From: Nocardioides sp. Soil805
GTDB taxonomy: Bacteria; Actinomycetota; Actinomycetes; Propionibacteriales; Nocardioidaceae
DNA length: 64,000 bases
Direction: 5' to 3'
Assembly (NCBI RefSeq): GCF_001429625.1
Contig: NZ_LMSU01000003.1
Span: forward strand, 62,001 to 126,000
Position numbers and translations under genes: made by a program. Positions 41,689-49,071 of this stretch are shown in pieces (position 1 is the first letter of the stretch; every line of letters begins with the position of its first letter). Under the pieces are notes generated by a model that did no database searches, had not been told where the DNA came from, and saw only the letters and a list, made by a program, of their open reading frames with translations.

Positions 41689-43419
41689 ATGAGCGCTCCG
41701 AGCGAGGTCGGCACGGTGACGACGTCGCCCCGCGTCCCCGGGGTGGCCCTGCTGCGCCGCTACCGGCGCGAGTGGGTGCGTCCGGACCTGGTGGCCGGCG
41801 TGGTCCTGGCCGCCATCCTGGTGCCGCAGGGCATGGCGTACGCCGAGCTGGCGGGCCTGCCTGCCGTCACCGGTCTCTACACGACGATCGCCTGCCTGGT
41901 CGGCTACGCCGTGATGGGACCCTCGCGGATCCTGGTGCTCGGACCGGACTCGTCGGTCTCTCCGCTGATCTTCGCCGCCATCATCCCGCTGGGTGCGGCG
42001 ACGGACCCGACGACCGCCATCGCGCTCGCCGCCATGATGGCCCTCTTCGTGGGGGCCATCGAGATCGGCCTGGGGGTGGCGAAGCTCGGCTTCGTCGCCG
42101 ACCTGCTCTCCAAGGAGGTGCAGGTCGGCTACATGAACGGCCTGGGCATCACCATCATCATCGGCCAGCTGCCGAAGCTGTGCGGCTTCTCCACGGACGC
42201 CGACAGCTTCGTCGAGGACGTCCGGGCGTTCTGGACCGACCTCGACCAGACCGACGCCACCACCCTGGCGGTGGGGCTGGGGACCCTGGCGGTGCTGCTC
42301 GTGCTCCCTCGGCTGACCACCAAGCTGCCGGCGATCCTGATCGCGATCGTCGCGGCCACGGTGGTGTCCGCGGTCCTGGGCCTCTCGAGCGAGGGCGTCG
42401 CCACGGTGGGGACCCTCCCGCAGGGCCTGCCCACGCCGGGACTGCCCCGGGTGCAGTGGAGCGACGTCGGACCCCTGCTGATCGCGGCCCTGGGGATCAC
42501 CCTGGTGTCGTTGACCGACACCATCGCGACGTCGACGAGCTTCGCGGCCCGTCGTGGCGAGGAGGTCCGGCCCGACCAGGAGATGATCGGTCTCGGGACG
42601 GCCAACCTGGCGGCGGGGGTGTTCCAGGGCTTCGCCGTCTCGACGAGCGGCTCACGCACCGCCGTGGCCGAGCAGTCGGGCGCGAAGAGCCAGGTCGCGG
42701 GCCTCGTCGGAGCCGGCCTCGTCGGAGTCCTGCTTCTCTTCCTCAACGGGCTGCTGGCGGACCTCCCGCAGACCGCCCTCGCCGCCGTGGTCATCACCGC
42801 CGCGCTGTCGCTGATGGACCTGACGGTCCTGCGCCGCTACTTCTCCGTGCGGCGCACGGCGTGGGCGCTGTCGCTCGTCGCCACCGCCGGTGTGGTGTTC
42901 CTCGGGGTGCTGGAGGGGATCCTCATCGCCATCGTGCTGTCGATCCTGCTGTTCTTCCGCCGCAGCTGGTGGCCGCACGGTGCCGTGCTGGGCCGGCTCC
43001 CGGACGGCACGTGGCACAGCGTGGAGGACAGTCCAGCGGCCGTCGAGCAGCCGGGAGTCGTGGTCTACCGGTGGGAGGCGCCGCTGTTCTTCGCCAACTC
43101 GGGCATGTTCCAGCAGCAGCTGCGGTCCCTGGCCCGTGGCGAGCAGGTGCGGTGGGTGGTGCTGCAGTGCGAGGCCGTGACCGACATCGACGTCACGGCG
43201 GCGGAGATGCTGGAGCAGACCGACGTCCAGCTCAACGAGCAGGGCGTGCACCTCGCCTTCGTCGAGATGCGCAGCCGGCTCCAGGACCTGGTCGAGCGCT
43301 ACGGCCTGCTCGAGACCGTGGACGGGAGCCAGTTCTACCCGACCATCGAGGCCGCCCTGGCCGGGATCAGCGCGGTCGACGCCGGCCGAGCGGCCGACGA
43401 CCTCCCTCCCGAGCCGTGA
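41689..43419 (+). CDS. SulP-family anion transporter with STAS domain
   Basis: The 576-residue protein has the SulP membrane part (about 25-425; P-D-L-V-A-G-V-V-L-A-A-I-L-V-P-Q-G-M-A-Y near residue 30) and a C-terminal STAS domain (about 445-560; V-V-V-Y-R-W-E-A-P-L-F-F-A-N). It probably moves sulfate, bicarbonate or a carboxylate. ATG 41689 is the first good start after the divergent gap. A hairpin terminator spans its stop codon. Confidence 0.9.
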   Translation: MSAPSEVGTVTTSPRVPGVALLRRYRREWVRPDLVAGVVLAAILVPQGMAYAELAGLPAVTGLYTTIACLVGYAVMGPSRILVLGPDSSVSPLIFAAIIPLGAATDPTTAIALAAMMALFVGAIEIGLGVAKLGFVADLLSKEVQVGYMNGLGITIIIGQLPKLCGFSTDADSFVEDVRAFWTDLDQTDATTLAVGLGTLAVLLVLPRLTTKLPAILIAIVAATVVSAVLGLSSEGVATVGTLPQGLPTPGLPRVQWSDVGPLLIAALGITLVSLTDTIATSTSFAARRGEEVRPDQEMIGLGTANLAAGVFQGFAVSTSGSRTAVAEQSGAKSQVAGLVGAGLVGVLLLFLNGLLADLPQTALAAVVITAALSLMDLTVLRRYFSVRRTAWALSLVATAGVVFLGVLEGILIAIVLSILLFFRRSWWPHGAVLGRLPDGTWHSVEDSPAAVEQPGVVVYRWEAPLFFANSGMFQQQLRSLARGEQVRWVVLQCEAVTDIDVTAAEMLEQTDVQLNEQGVHLAFVEMRSRLQDLVERYGLLETVDGSQFYPTIEAALAGISAVDAGRAADDLPPEP

Positions 43420-43435
43420 GGCTCGGGGGGAGGTC
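43399..43435. terminator. Hairpin terminator over the SulP stop
   Basis: The arms at 43399-43415 and 43420-43435 pair (GACCTCCC-TCCCGAGCC against GGCTCGGGGGGAGGTC, one bulge) around a GTGA loop that contains the SulP stop codon. Confidence 0.6.
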
Positions 43436-43447
43436 GGGTCTGCCCGC

Positions 43448-43603
43448 TCAGCGGCGCCGGTCGCGCCGGTCCTCGCGTCGGTCGCCGCGGTCGTCGTGCC
43501 GGTCCTCCCGGCGGTCCGAACGGCGACGGTGTCCGTGCGCGACGACGGCGGCTCCGCCGACCGCCGCCACTGTCCTGCGCCTGCGTCGTGCTGCCATCGG
43601 CAT
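43448..43603 (-). CDS. Small Arg/Asp-rich protein
   Basis: The 51-residue protein has a short Arg cluster (M-P-M-A-A-R-R-R-R-R), one Ala/Val-rich segment and a tail made almost only of Arg and Asp/Glu (R-R-E-D-R repeats). AAGGAG lies 6 nt before the ATG, which starts 1 nt after the DUF6325 stop, so it is the second gene of a two-gene unit. No family is recognised; a nucleic-acid-binding or membrane-surface peptide is possible. Confidence 0.55.
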   Translation of the reverse strand: MPMAARRRRRTVAAVGGAAVVAHGHRRRSDRREDRHDDRGDRREDRRDRRR

Positions 43604-43604
43604 G

Positions 43605-44087
43605 TCAGTCTCCTTCCTCGGCGTCGGCCTCGAGCGCGGCCAACAGGGCTTGCACGGGGATCCGTCCGGACGCGACCAGCTCGCCACCGGCGTGCCGCAC
43701 GGCAGCACCGAAGGGTGCGGCCCAGACGTTCTCCCACACCAGCAGGGCACCCGAGTGACCCGGCTCGATGGTGACCGCCAGGTCCAGCACGTCCTGCTCG
43801 GACAGCACCATGGCCAGCTCCGTCTCGGCCCCCCGCAGCGCCTGCAGGGGGCCGTCGCCGACGTCCTCCAGCTCGGCGAACTCGAGCCCGCCGTCGGCGT
43901 CCTTCTGCAGGAACATCATGTCGAGGATCCGGATCAGTCCCCGGTCGACGTAGTCGGCGAGGATCGGCGCCAACGTGCCGTCGCCGAAGTTCTCGGAGGG
44001 GAACTCGACGACGAGCCAGTCCACCGGGCCGAGATCGTCCAGCGGATCCATCGTGTCGCTCTCGGGCTTCGTTGCAGCAACCCCCAT
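43605..44087 (-). CDS. DUF6325 family protein
   Basis: The 160-residue soluble protein has the family layout: D-L-G-P-V-D-W-L-V-V-E-F-P near residue 20, I-L-A-D-Y-V-D-R-G-L-I-R-I-L-D-M-M-F-L-Q-K-D, then a C-terminal A-L-L-V-W-E-N-V-W-A-A-P-F. It is common in actinobacterial stress clusters and its role is unknown. It is divergent from the phosphatase-like gene, with a perfect 12-bp palindrome between. ATG 44051 is an alternative start. Confidence 0.75.
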   Translation of the reverse strand: MGVAATKPESDTMDPLDDLGPVDWLVVEFPSENFGDGTLAPILADYVDRGLIRILDMMFLQKDADGGLEFAELEDVGDGPLQALRGAETELAMVLSEQDVLDLAVTIEPGHSGALLVWENVWAAPFGAAVRHAGGELVASGRIPVQALLAALEADAEEGD

Positions 44088-44175
44088 GTGGGCCACCCAC
44101 CTCTCGTGTCGGGACGTGCCTGAGCCTCGATCGAAGCACCGGCGACGCGGGTGCGCATCGCCCGCCGGGGCCGCG

Positions 44176-44187
44176 TCACCCGGGTGA
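44176..44187. promoter_or_regulatory. 12-bp perfect palindrome, second copy
   Basis: TCACCCGGGTGA is identical to 41589-41600. It is in the gap between DUF6325 (start 44087) and the histidine-phosphatase-like gene (start about 44239). Confidence 0.35.
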
Positions 44188-44238
44188 TTGCCGCGGCCGG
44201 GGGAGGCAACCGCCGCGACGGCTGCCGATGCTGGTGAC

Positions 44239-44769
44239 GTGCTCCAGCGCTGCACGGATGCGGACGGCGACGGCGGACGACGGCTGGCCCGGTCCGTCGG
44301 CCTCCTCCCGCCCGACACCGCTCACGAGCCGCTGCTGCGGATCGTGGTGACCCCGCCCGGGGTGCACCGTCGTCGCGACGACCCGGCAGCGGACTGGGAG
44401 GGCCTGTCGTCGGCGGGACACGACCTCGCCCTCGGCCTGGCGCGCGACCTGAGGGGCCTGCCCGTCGACCAGGTGCTGTCCTCACCGGCGCTGCACTGCC
44501 GCCAGACGGTGATGCCCCTGGCGATGGACCGGGGCCTCGACGTGGAGCCGGTGCCGGTCCTGGCGTCGGGTGCGGACGTCTCGGTGCTCGCCGGGATGAT
44601 CACCGCACCCGAGGTCCCCGACGCCGTGCTGTGCGTGGACCGGGCCACCCTCGAGCGGCTGGTCGCCCACCTGCGTCACGCGCCTGCGGGGGCTCGGCTG
44701 ATGAGCGCCTGGACCGACGTCGGCTGGGTCATCACCCTCGTGCCGATGCACGAGGGCCGGGGCCCGTGA
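44239..44769 (+). CDS. Histidine-phosphatase-like protein lacking the RHG motif
   Basis: The 176-residue protein has the secondary pattern of SixA/phosphoglycerate-mutase proteins: G-L-S-S-A-G-H-D-L-A-L-G-L-A-R, V-L-S-S-P-A-L-H-C-R-Q-T-V-M-P-L-A and a late A-V-L-C-V-D-R. The normal N-terminal catalytic R-H-G/A is replaced by I-V-V-T-P-P-G, and the second Arg (S-S-P-x-x-R) is His. It is probably a non-catalytic or altered member. GTG 44239 is a provisional start; no ribosome site is clear. Confidence 0.6.
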   Translation: MLQRCTDADGDGGRRLARSVGLLPPDTAHEPLLRIVVTPPGVHRRRDDPAADWEGLSSAGHDLALGLARDLRGLPVDQVLSSPALHCRQTVMPLAMDRGLDVEPVPVLASGADVSVLAGMITAPEVPDAVLCVDRATLERLVAHLRHAPAGARLMSAWTDVGWVITLVPMHEGRGP

Positions 44770-44789
44770 ACCGGTCGGGAGGGGATCCG

Positions 44790-45023
44790 GTGGCCTATGA
44801 GTTCGTCGTCCGCGGCGTCCTGCGGGAGCGGCTCCCGGACGCCTTCCGCGGGCTGTCGACGCGCTCGTCGGGAGGTGACAGCACGATCAGCGGCGACATC
44901 GTCGACCAGGCCCAGCTGATCGGCGTCATCGTGTGGCTCGGCGACTGCGGCCTCGACCTCATCAGCGTCACGCCGGCCGCACCGCCGTCCGCGGCTCCGC
45001 GGGAGGATCCGAGCGGGTCCTGA
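44790..45023 (+). CDS. Small hypothetical protein
   Basis: The 77-residue protein begins A-Y-E-F-V-V-R-G-V-L and has a central D-I-V-D-Q-A-Q-L-I-G-V-I-V-W-L-G-D-C-G-L-D-L strand-helix pattern, ending in a Pro/Ala tail. Similar small proteins are common in actinomycetes without known function. GTG 44790 has GGAGGGG 5 nt upstream; GTG 44766, which overlaps the upstream stop, is an alternative. Confidence 0.55.
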   Translation: MAYEFVVRGVLRERLPDAFRGLSTRSSGGDSTISGDIVDQAQLIGVIVWLGDCGLDLISVTPAAPPSAAPREDPSGS

Positions 45024-45048
45024 CCGCGCTCCCTGCCACGGGAGGGTC

Positions 45049-45062
45049 GGGCCTTTCGGAGT
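45049..45062. promoter_or_regulatory. Weak DosR-like half-box
   Basis: GGGCCTTTCGGAGT has a good left arm and centre but a poor right arm. It starts 21 bp before the strong box at 45070, the same spacing seen in other pairs here. Confidence 0.3.
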
Positions 45063-45069
45063 CCTCACC

Positions 45070-45083
45070 GGGACCAAAGGCCC
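45070..45083. promoter_or_regulatory. DosR-like box (LAL regulator promoter)
   Basis: GGGACCAAAGGCCC is 35 bp upstream of the regulator start at 45119. Confidence 0.55.
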
Positions 45084-45118
45084 GGGTCCGGGGGCGCCGC
45101 CGCGGCTACCTTGGGGCG

Positions 45119-47482
45119 ATGGAGAGGTCGACGCGCACCGCGTCCGGGGCGCCTCGATCGCCACGGTCTGCCAGTGCGCGACCGACCGACGCCGAGGGTG
45201 GCCCCGGTGCCTCCGTCCCGCTGCCCAGGAGCCGCCCCCTCGTCATCACCGCGCCGGGCAGCCCGACGGACGGCGAGTCCACGGTTCCCCGCTCCAAGCT
45301 CCGGCTCGTCCCCCTGCGCCCGGAGCTGGTGGGGCGTCCGCGCCTCCTCTCCCGGCTCGTCGGCAGTGACGCCCGCCTGGTCCTGGTCTCGGCACAGGCG
45401 GGCTTCGGCAAGTCGGTCCTGCTGGCCCAGTGGGCCGCCGTGGACGCCCGGCGGTTCGCCTACGTCTCCCTGGAGGCCGCGGACGACGACCCGGTGTCGC
45501 TGTGGAACGCCATCGTGATGTCCCTGCGCCAGGTGGCTCCGACGTTCGGGACCAGCGCTGAGCCGATGCTCCGCTCCCTCGGCCCGCTCGCCCTGGAGGC
45601 GATGGTCCGTCGGCTCCTGATCGAGCTCGAGAGCCTGGCGGAGCCGGTCGTCCTGGTGCTGGACGACTACCAGCTCATCCGCGACCGGGCCTGCCAGGAG
45701 TCCGTCGAGCTCCTCGTCCACCGGGCACCCACGCAGCTGCAGGTCGTGCTGTCCACCCGGTTCGACCGTCCCCTGCGCGTCGGACGCATCCGCGCCTCCG
45801 GGGACCTCCTGGAGCTGCGGGCGCGCGACCTCGCCTTCACCCCGGACGAGACCGACACCCTGGCGCGGACGCTGCTCGCAGCGCCGTGGGGACCTGACGA
45901 GTCCGCCGTCCTGCACGAGCGGACCGAGGGGTGGCCGGCCGGCCTCCAGCTGGCGTCCCTGGGCCTGGCGGCGACGGGGGACCGCGCGGCGTTCCTGCGC
46001 TCGTTCGGCGGCTCCAACCTCCACGTCATCGACTACCTGACCGAGGTGGTGCTCGCCTCGTTGAGCGAGGAGCTGCGTCGCTTCCTCGTGGACACCTCGA
46101 TGCTCGCGCAGCTGTCCGGACCGCTGTGCAACGCGGTGACCGGTCGCGACGACGCCGCCGAGGTGCTGCTTGAGCTGGACCGGTTGAACCTGTTCGTCGT
46201 CCCGGTGGGTGAGGGGCGCACGTCGTACCGCTACCACCACCTCTTCGCCGGGTTCCTGGAGCAGGAGCTCGCGGCCACCGGCGCCGGGCACCGCGCCGAT
46301 CTGCACCGACGGGCGTCCGCCGGGTACGCCGCCTCGGGGGAGGTCGGTCCGGCGATCGAGCACGCGCTCGCCGCGGTGGAGGTCGACGTCGCTGCCGACC
46401 TCGTGCTCGCGCACTGGGCCGAGCCCGCCCTGCAGGGTCGGTCGGCCACGGTCGCGACGTGGCTCGACGCCTTCCCCGCCGGCCACGTCGAGGCCTCAGC
46501 GGCGCTGTCCGTCGTGCGGGCCTACGTGTGCGGCCTCGACGGCCGCCAGGACGAGGCCCGGCGCGCCGTCGTGCAGGCCCTCACTGCCGCTCCCTCCGAC
46601 CGCCGGATGCCGGACGGGGCCGGGAGCGTCGAGCACTCGGTCGCCCTGGTCCGCGCGATGCTCGTGGCGGGTGACGCCGGGGCCCAGCAGGAGGCAGCCC
46701 GGACCTTGGCGGACCGGCACGCCGACCTGCTGCCGCAGTTCCAGGCGCTGTCGACCTACGCGACCGGGCTGGCCCTGTTCCTCACGGGCGAGCACGAGGA
46801 GGCGCTGCCGCACCTGCAGCGCGCCGCGGACCTCGCAGCCGGCACGGGCGCGTGGGGGGTCGAGGTGGACGCGATCGGTCTCGAGGCCCAGGTGGCCCTG
46901 GCCCGGAGCCGGCCGGACGAGGCGCACACGCTTGCCCGGCGGGCGCTGGCCCGCGCGCAGGAGCACGGTCTGGCCGACCTGCCCCCCGCCGGCTACCACC
47001 TCGCGACGCTGGGGGCGACCCTGACCCGCTGCGGTCGCGTCGTCGAGGGGGACGTGCTGCTCGCCCGCGGGACCGAGCAGTTCGGCGAGTGGGACCGGTT
47101 GCTGGCCGCACACCTGCGCCTCATGCGGGTCCCGGTACGACGAAGCCTGGGGGACGCCGACGGGGCGAAGGTGCTCATGGAGGAGGCCACGGCGCTGCTC
47201 GCCCGCTGTGGTGGCACCGGCTTCATCGGTGGCCTCGTGCCGGGCCTGGAGCGCTCGCTCACGACCTCGCACCGCCGGGGCGACGGGCGTACCGACCTGA
47301 CGGACCGGGAGCTCGACGTGCTGCGCCTGATGGCCCAGGGGCTCACCAAGCGCGACATCGCCCACGAGCTCTTCCTGTCCTTCAACACGATCCACTCCCA
47401 CACCAAGTCGATCTACACCCGGCTCGACGTCGGCAACCGCACCGCGGCGATCGCCCGGGCCAGGAGCCTCGAGCTGATCTGA
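45119..47482 (+). CDS. LuxR-family regulator, MalT/LAL type
   Basis: The 787-residue protein has a Ser/Pro-rich leader (about 1-55), a STAND-type ATPase (Walker A in S-A-Q-A-G-F-G-K-S-V at about 90; Walker B V-L-V-L-D-D-Y), a long helical repeat region (about 320-710), and a C-terminal LuxR helix-turn-helix (L-T-D-R-E-L-D-V-L-R-L-M-A-Q-G, then T-I-H-S-H-T-K-S-I-Y-T-R-L). Such proteins are ligand- and ATP-gated activators. ATG 45119 follows a DosR-like box, so this may be a second-tier regulator. Confidence 0.87.
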   Translation: MERSTRTASGAPRSPRSASARPTDAEGGPGASVPLPRSRPLVITAPGSPTDGESTVPRSKLRLVPLRPELVGRPRLLSRLVGSDARLVLVSAQAGFGKSVLLAQWAAVDARRFAYVSLEAADDDPVSLWNAIVMSLRQVAPTFGTSAEPMLRSLGPLALEAMVRRLLIELESLAEPVVLVLDDYQLIRDRACQESVELLVHRAPTQLQVVLSTRFDRPLRVGRIRASGDLLELRARDLAFTPDETDTLARTLLAAPWGPDESAVLHERTEGWPAGLQLASLGLAATGDRAAFLRSFGGSNLHVIDYLTEVVLASLSEELRRFLVDTSMLAQLSGPLCNAVTGRDDAAEVLLELDRLNLFVVPVGEGRTSYRYHHLFAGFLEQELAATGAGHRADLHRRASAGYAASGEVGPAIEHALAAVEVDVAADLVLAHWAEPALQGRSATVATWLDAFPAGHVEASAALSVVRAYVCGLDGRQDEARRAVVQALTAAPSDRRMPDGAGSVEHSVALVRAMLVAGDAGAQQEAARTLADRHADLLPQFQALSTYATGLALFLTGEHEEALPHLQRAADLAAGTGAWGVEVDAIGLEAQVALARSRPDEAHTLARRALARAQEHGLADLPPAGYHLATLGATLTRCGRVVEGDVLLARGTEQFGEWDRLLAAHLRLMRVPVRRSLGDADGAKVLMEEATALLARCGGTGFIGGLVPGLERSLTTSHRRGDGRTDLTDRELDVLRLMAQGLTKRDIAHELFLSFNTIHSHTKSIYTRLDVGNRTAAIARARSLELI

Positions 47483-47506
47483 CCCGGTCGTCCCGCCCCG
47501 GTCAGA
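47478..47506. terminator. Bidirectional hairpin containing both stop codons
   Basis: TCTGACC at 47478-47484 pairs with GGTCAGA at 47500-47506. The stops of the LAL regulator and the DUF2252 gene are in opposite arms. Confidence 0.5.
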
Positions 47507-49019
47507 CGCCTTCCACCGCCTCGATCCGCGACGTGCGCACCGCCTCGAGGAAGGCGGCGTGGTCCCGCTCGTTCTGGTCCGCGTAGCGCTGGGAGAAGTC
47601 GGTGATCGCCAGCTCGAAGGTGTCGTCGGCGCCGAGGTAGGCGGCGATCGCGATCGGGTCCCCGGACCGGGCGTGGGCGCGGGCGAGGGTCCACCCGCAG
47701 AGCCGACCGTAGAACTCCAGGGTCCTGGTGGACATCTGGTCGACCAGCGCGGAGCCCTTCATGTCGCGCAGCTGGCGCCAGTAGAAGAAGCGTCCCTCCT
47801 CCTGCCCCCGGGTCCAGCCCAGGAAGATGTCGCTCGTCCCCTGCATCAGCCGCTGTCCGTGCACGACGCGCTGGCCCGGCTGCGCGAAGCGGCTCTTGCG
47901 GAGGGGGCCCTCGAGCACCGACGTCGTGGCCTCCTTGACCTGCAGGAACAGCGGGTCCGTCTCGTCGACGCCCTGGAGCAGGGCGATGAAGGCGCGGGTG
48001 CCGACGCTGCCGACGCCGACCACCTTGCGTGCCCAGTCCACGACCTCGAACTGCTCGAGGAGGTGGCGACGGTCGTGCTGGAGGCTCGAGCGGTAGCTCT
48101 TGAACTGCGAGAGGATGACGTCCTCCATCAGCGCGGGATCGATGCCGTACGTCGCGTCGAGCTCGCGCCCCGGCACGATCACCGGCGGCACGCTGACGAT
48201 CCGGTGCCTGCCGTCCACGACCTCGGTCAGCTTGGCGAGGGCCTGCATGCTGGTGCGGCTGCGCGCCTTCTCGGCGTTCTTCTCGAAGCGCTTCTCGAGC
48301 TTCTTGGCGTCCTTGGCCGACATCGCGCCCACCGCGGCCACCGGGACGTCCTCGCCCTCGCCCTTCGCACCCTTCTTGTCCTTCTTGCCGACCCCCTTCT
48401 TGCCGTTGCCGGCCGCGGGCTCGGTGATCGCGCGGCGCATCATCTCCCGCAGGTCGTCCTCGGTGAGGTGCGCGTACCAGATGTCCAGCGTGCCCAGCTG
48501 GGCGAAGTGGCGCATCGCCTCGCGGTAGGCCCGCACGCAGGCGACGGTGACGTCGCGAGCCTCGTCCGGCGTGCAGCCGTTGTGCCGGGCCGCGACGGTG
48601 AGGCTGGCGGCCAGCCGCTTGACGTCGAACTCGAAGGGCCCGGGCAGCGTCTCGTCGAAGTCGTTGATGTCGAAGACCATGGTGCGCTCCGGCGACGCGT
48701 ACACCCCGAAGTTCGACAGGTGCGCGTCGCCGCACAGCTGGACGGTCAGCCCCGCGGTGGGGGTGCCGGACAGGTCGTCGGCCATGATCTTGGCGGCACC
48801 GCGGTAGAAGGTGAACGGCGAGACCATCATCCGTCCGTGGCGCACCGGGACCAGGTCGGCGTCCCGGCGGGCGTTCTGCTCCTCGATGAGGGCCACCGGG
48901 TCGCTGCGGTGTGGACGGGGGGCCCATCCCACGTGCGCTGCGAGCGGGGTGCGGACGCGGGCCTCCTCGCCGAGCGTCTCTCGTTGCGCGCGGGTGGGGT
49001 GCTCGATCGGGGTGGCCAT
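47502..49019 (-). CDS. DUF2252 family protein
   Basis: The 505-residue protein carries the kinase-like DUF2252 core: R-M-x-x-S-P-F-T-F-Y-R-G-A-A, L-C-G-D-A-H-L-S-N-F-G, F-D-I-N-D-F-D-E-T, and V-G-V-G-S-V-G-T-R. The G-D-x-H-x-x-N and D-x-N-D-F-D motifs are like those of small-molecule phosphotransferases. An insert near 205-245 is Lys/Gly-rich (G-K-K-G-V-G-K-K-D-K-K-G). The substrate is unknown. There is no strong ribosome site at ATG 49019. Confidence 0.83.
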   Translation of the reverse strand: MATPIEHPTRAQRETLGEEARVRTPLAAHVGWAPRPHRSDPVALIEEQNARRDADLVPVRHGRMMVSPFTFYRGAAKIMADDLSGTPTAGLTVQLCGDAHLSNFGVYASPERTMVFDINDFDETLPGPFEFDVKRLAASLTVAARHNGCTPDEARDVTVACVRAYREAMRHFAQLGTLDIWYAHLTEDDLREMMRRAITEPAAGNGKKGVGKKDKKGAKGEGEDVPVAAVGAMSAKDAKKLEKRFEKNAEKARSRTSMQALAKLTEVVDGRHRIVSVPPVIVPGRELDATYGIDPALMEDVILSQFKSYRSSLQHDRRHLLEQFEVVDWARKVVGVGSVGTRAFIALLQGVDETDPLFLQVKEATTSVLEGPLRKSRFAQPGQRVVHGQRLMQGTSDIFLGWTRGQEEGRFFYWRQLRDMKGSALVDQMSTRTLEFYGRLCGWTLARAHARSGDPIAIAAYLGADDTFELAITDFSQRYADQNERDHAAFLEAVRTSRIEAVEGV

Positions 49020-49071
49020 GATGGGAAACAACCACTCGCGGGGGTGGGTGCGCCTCGCCTCATCGCCGATC

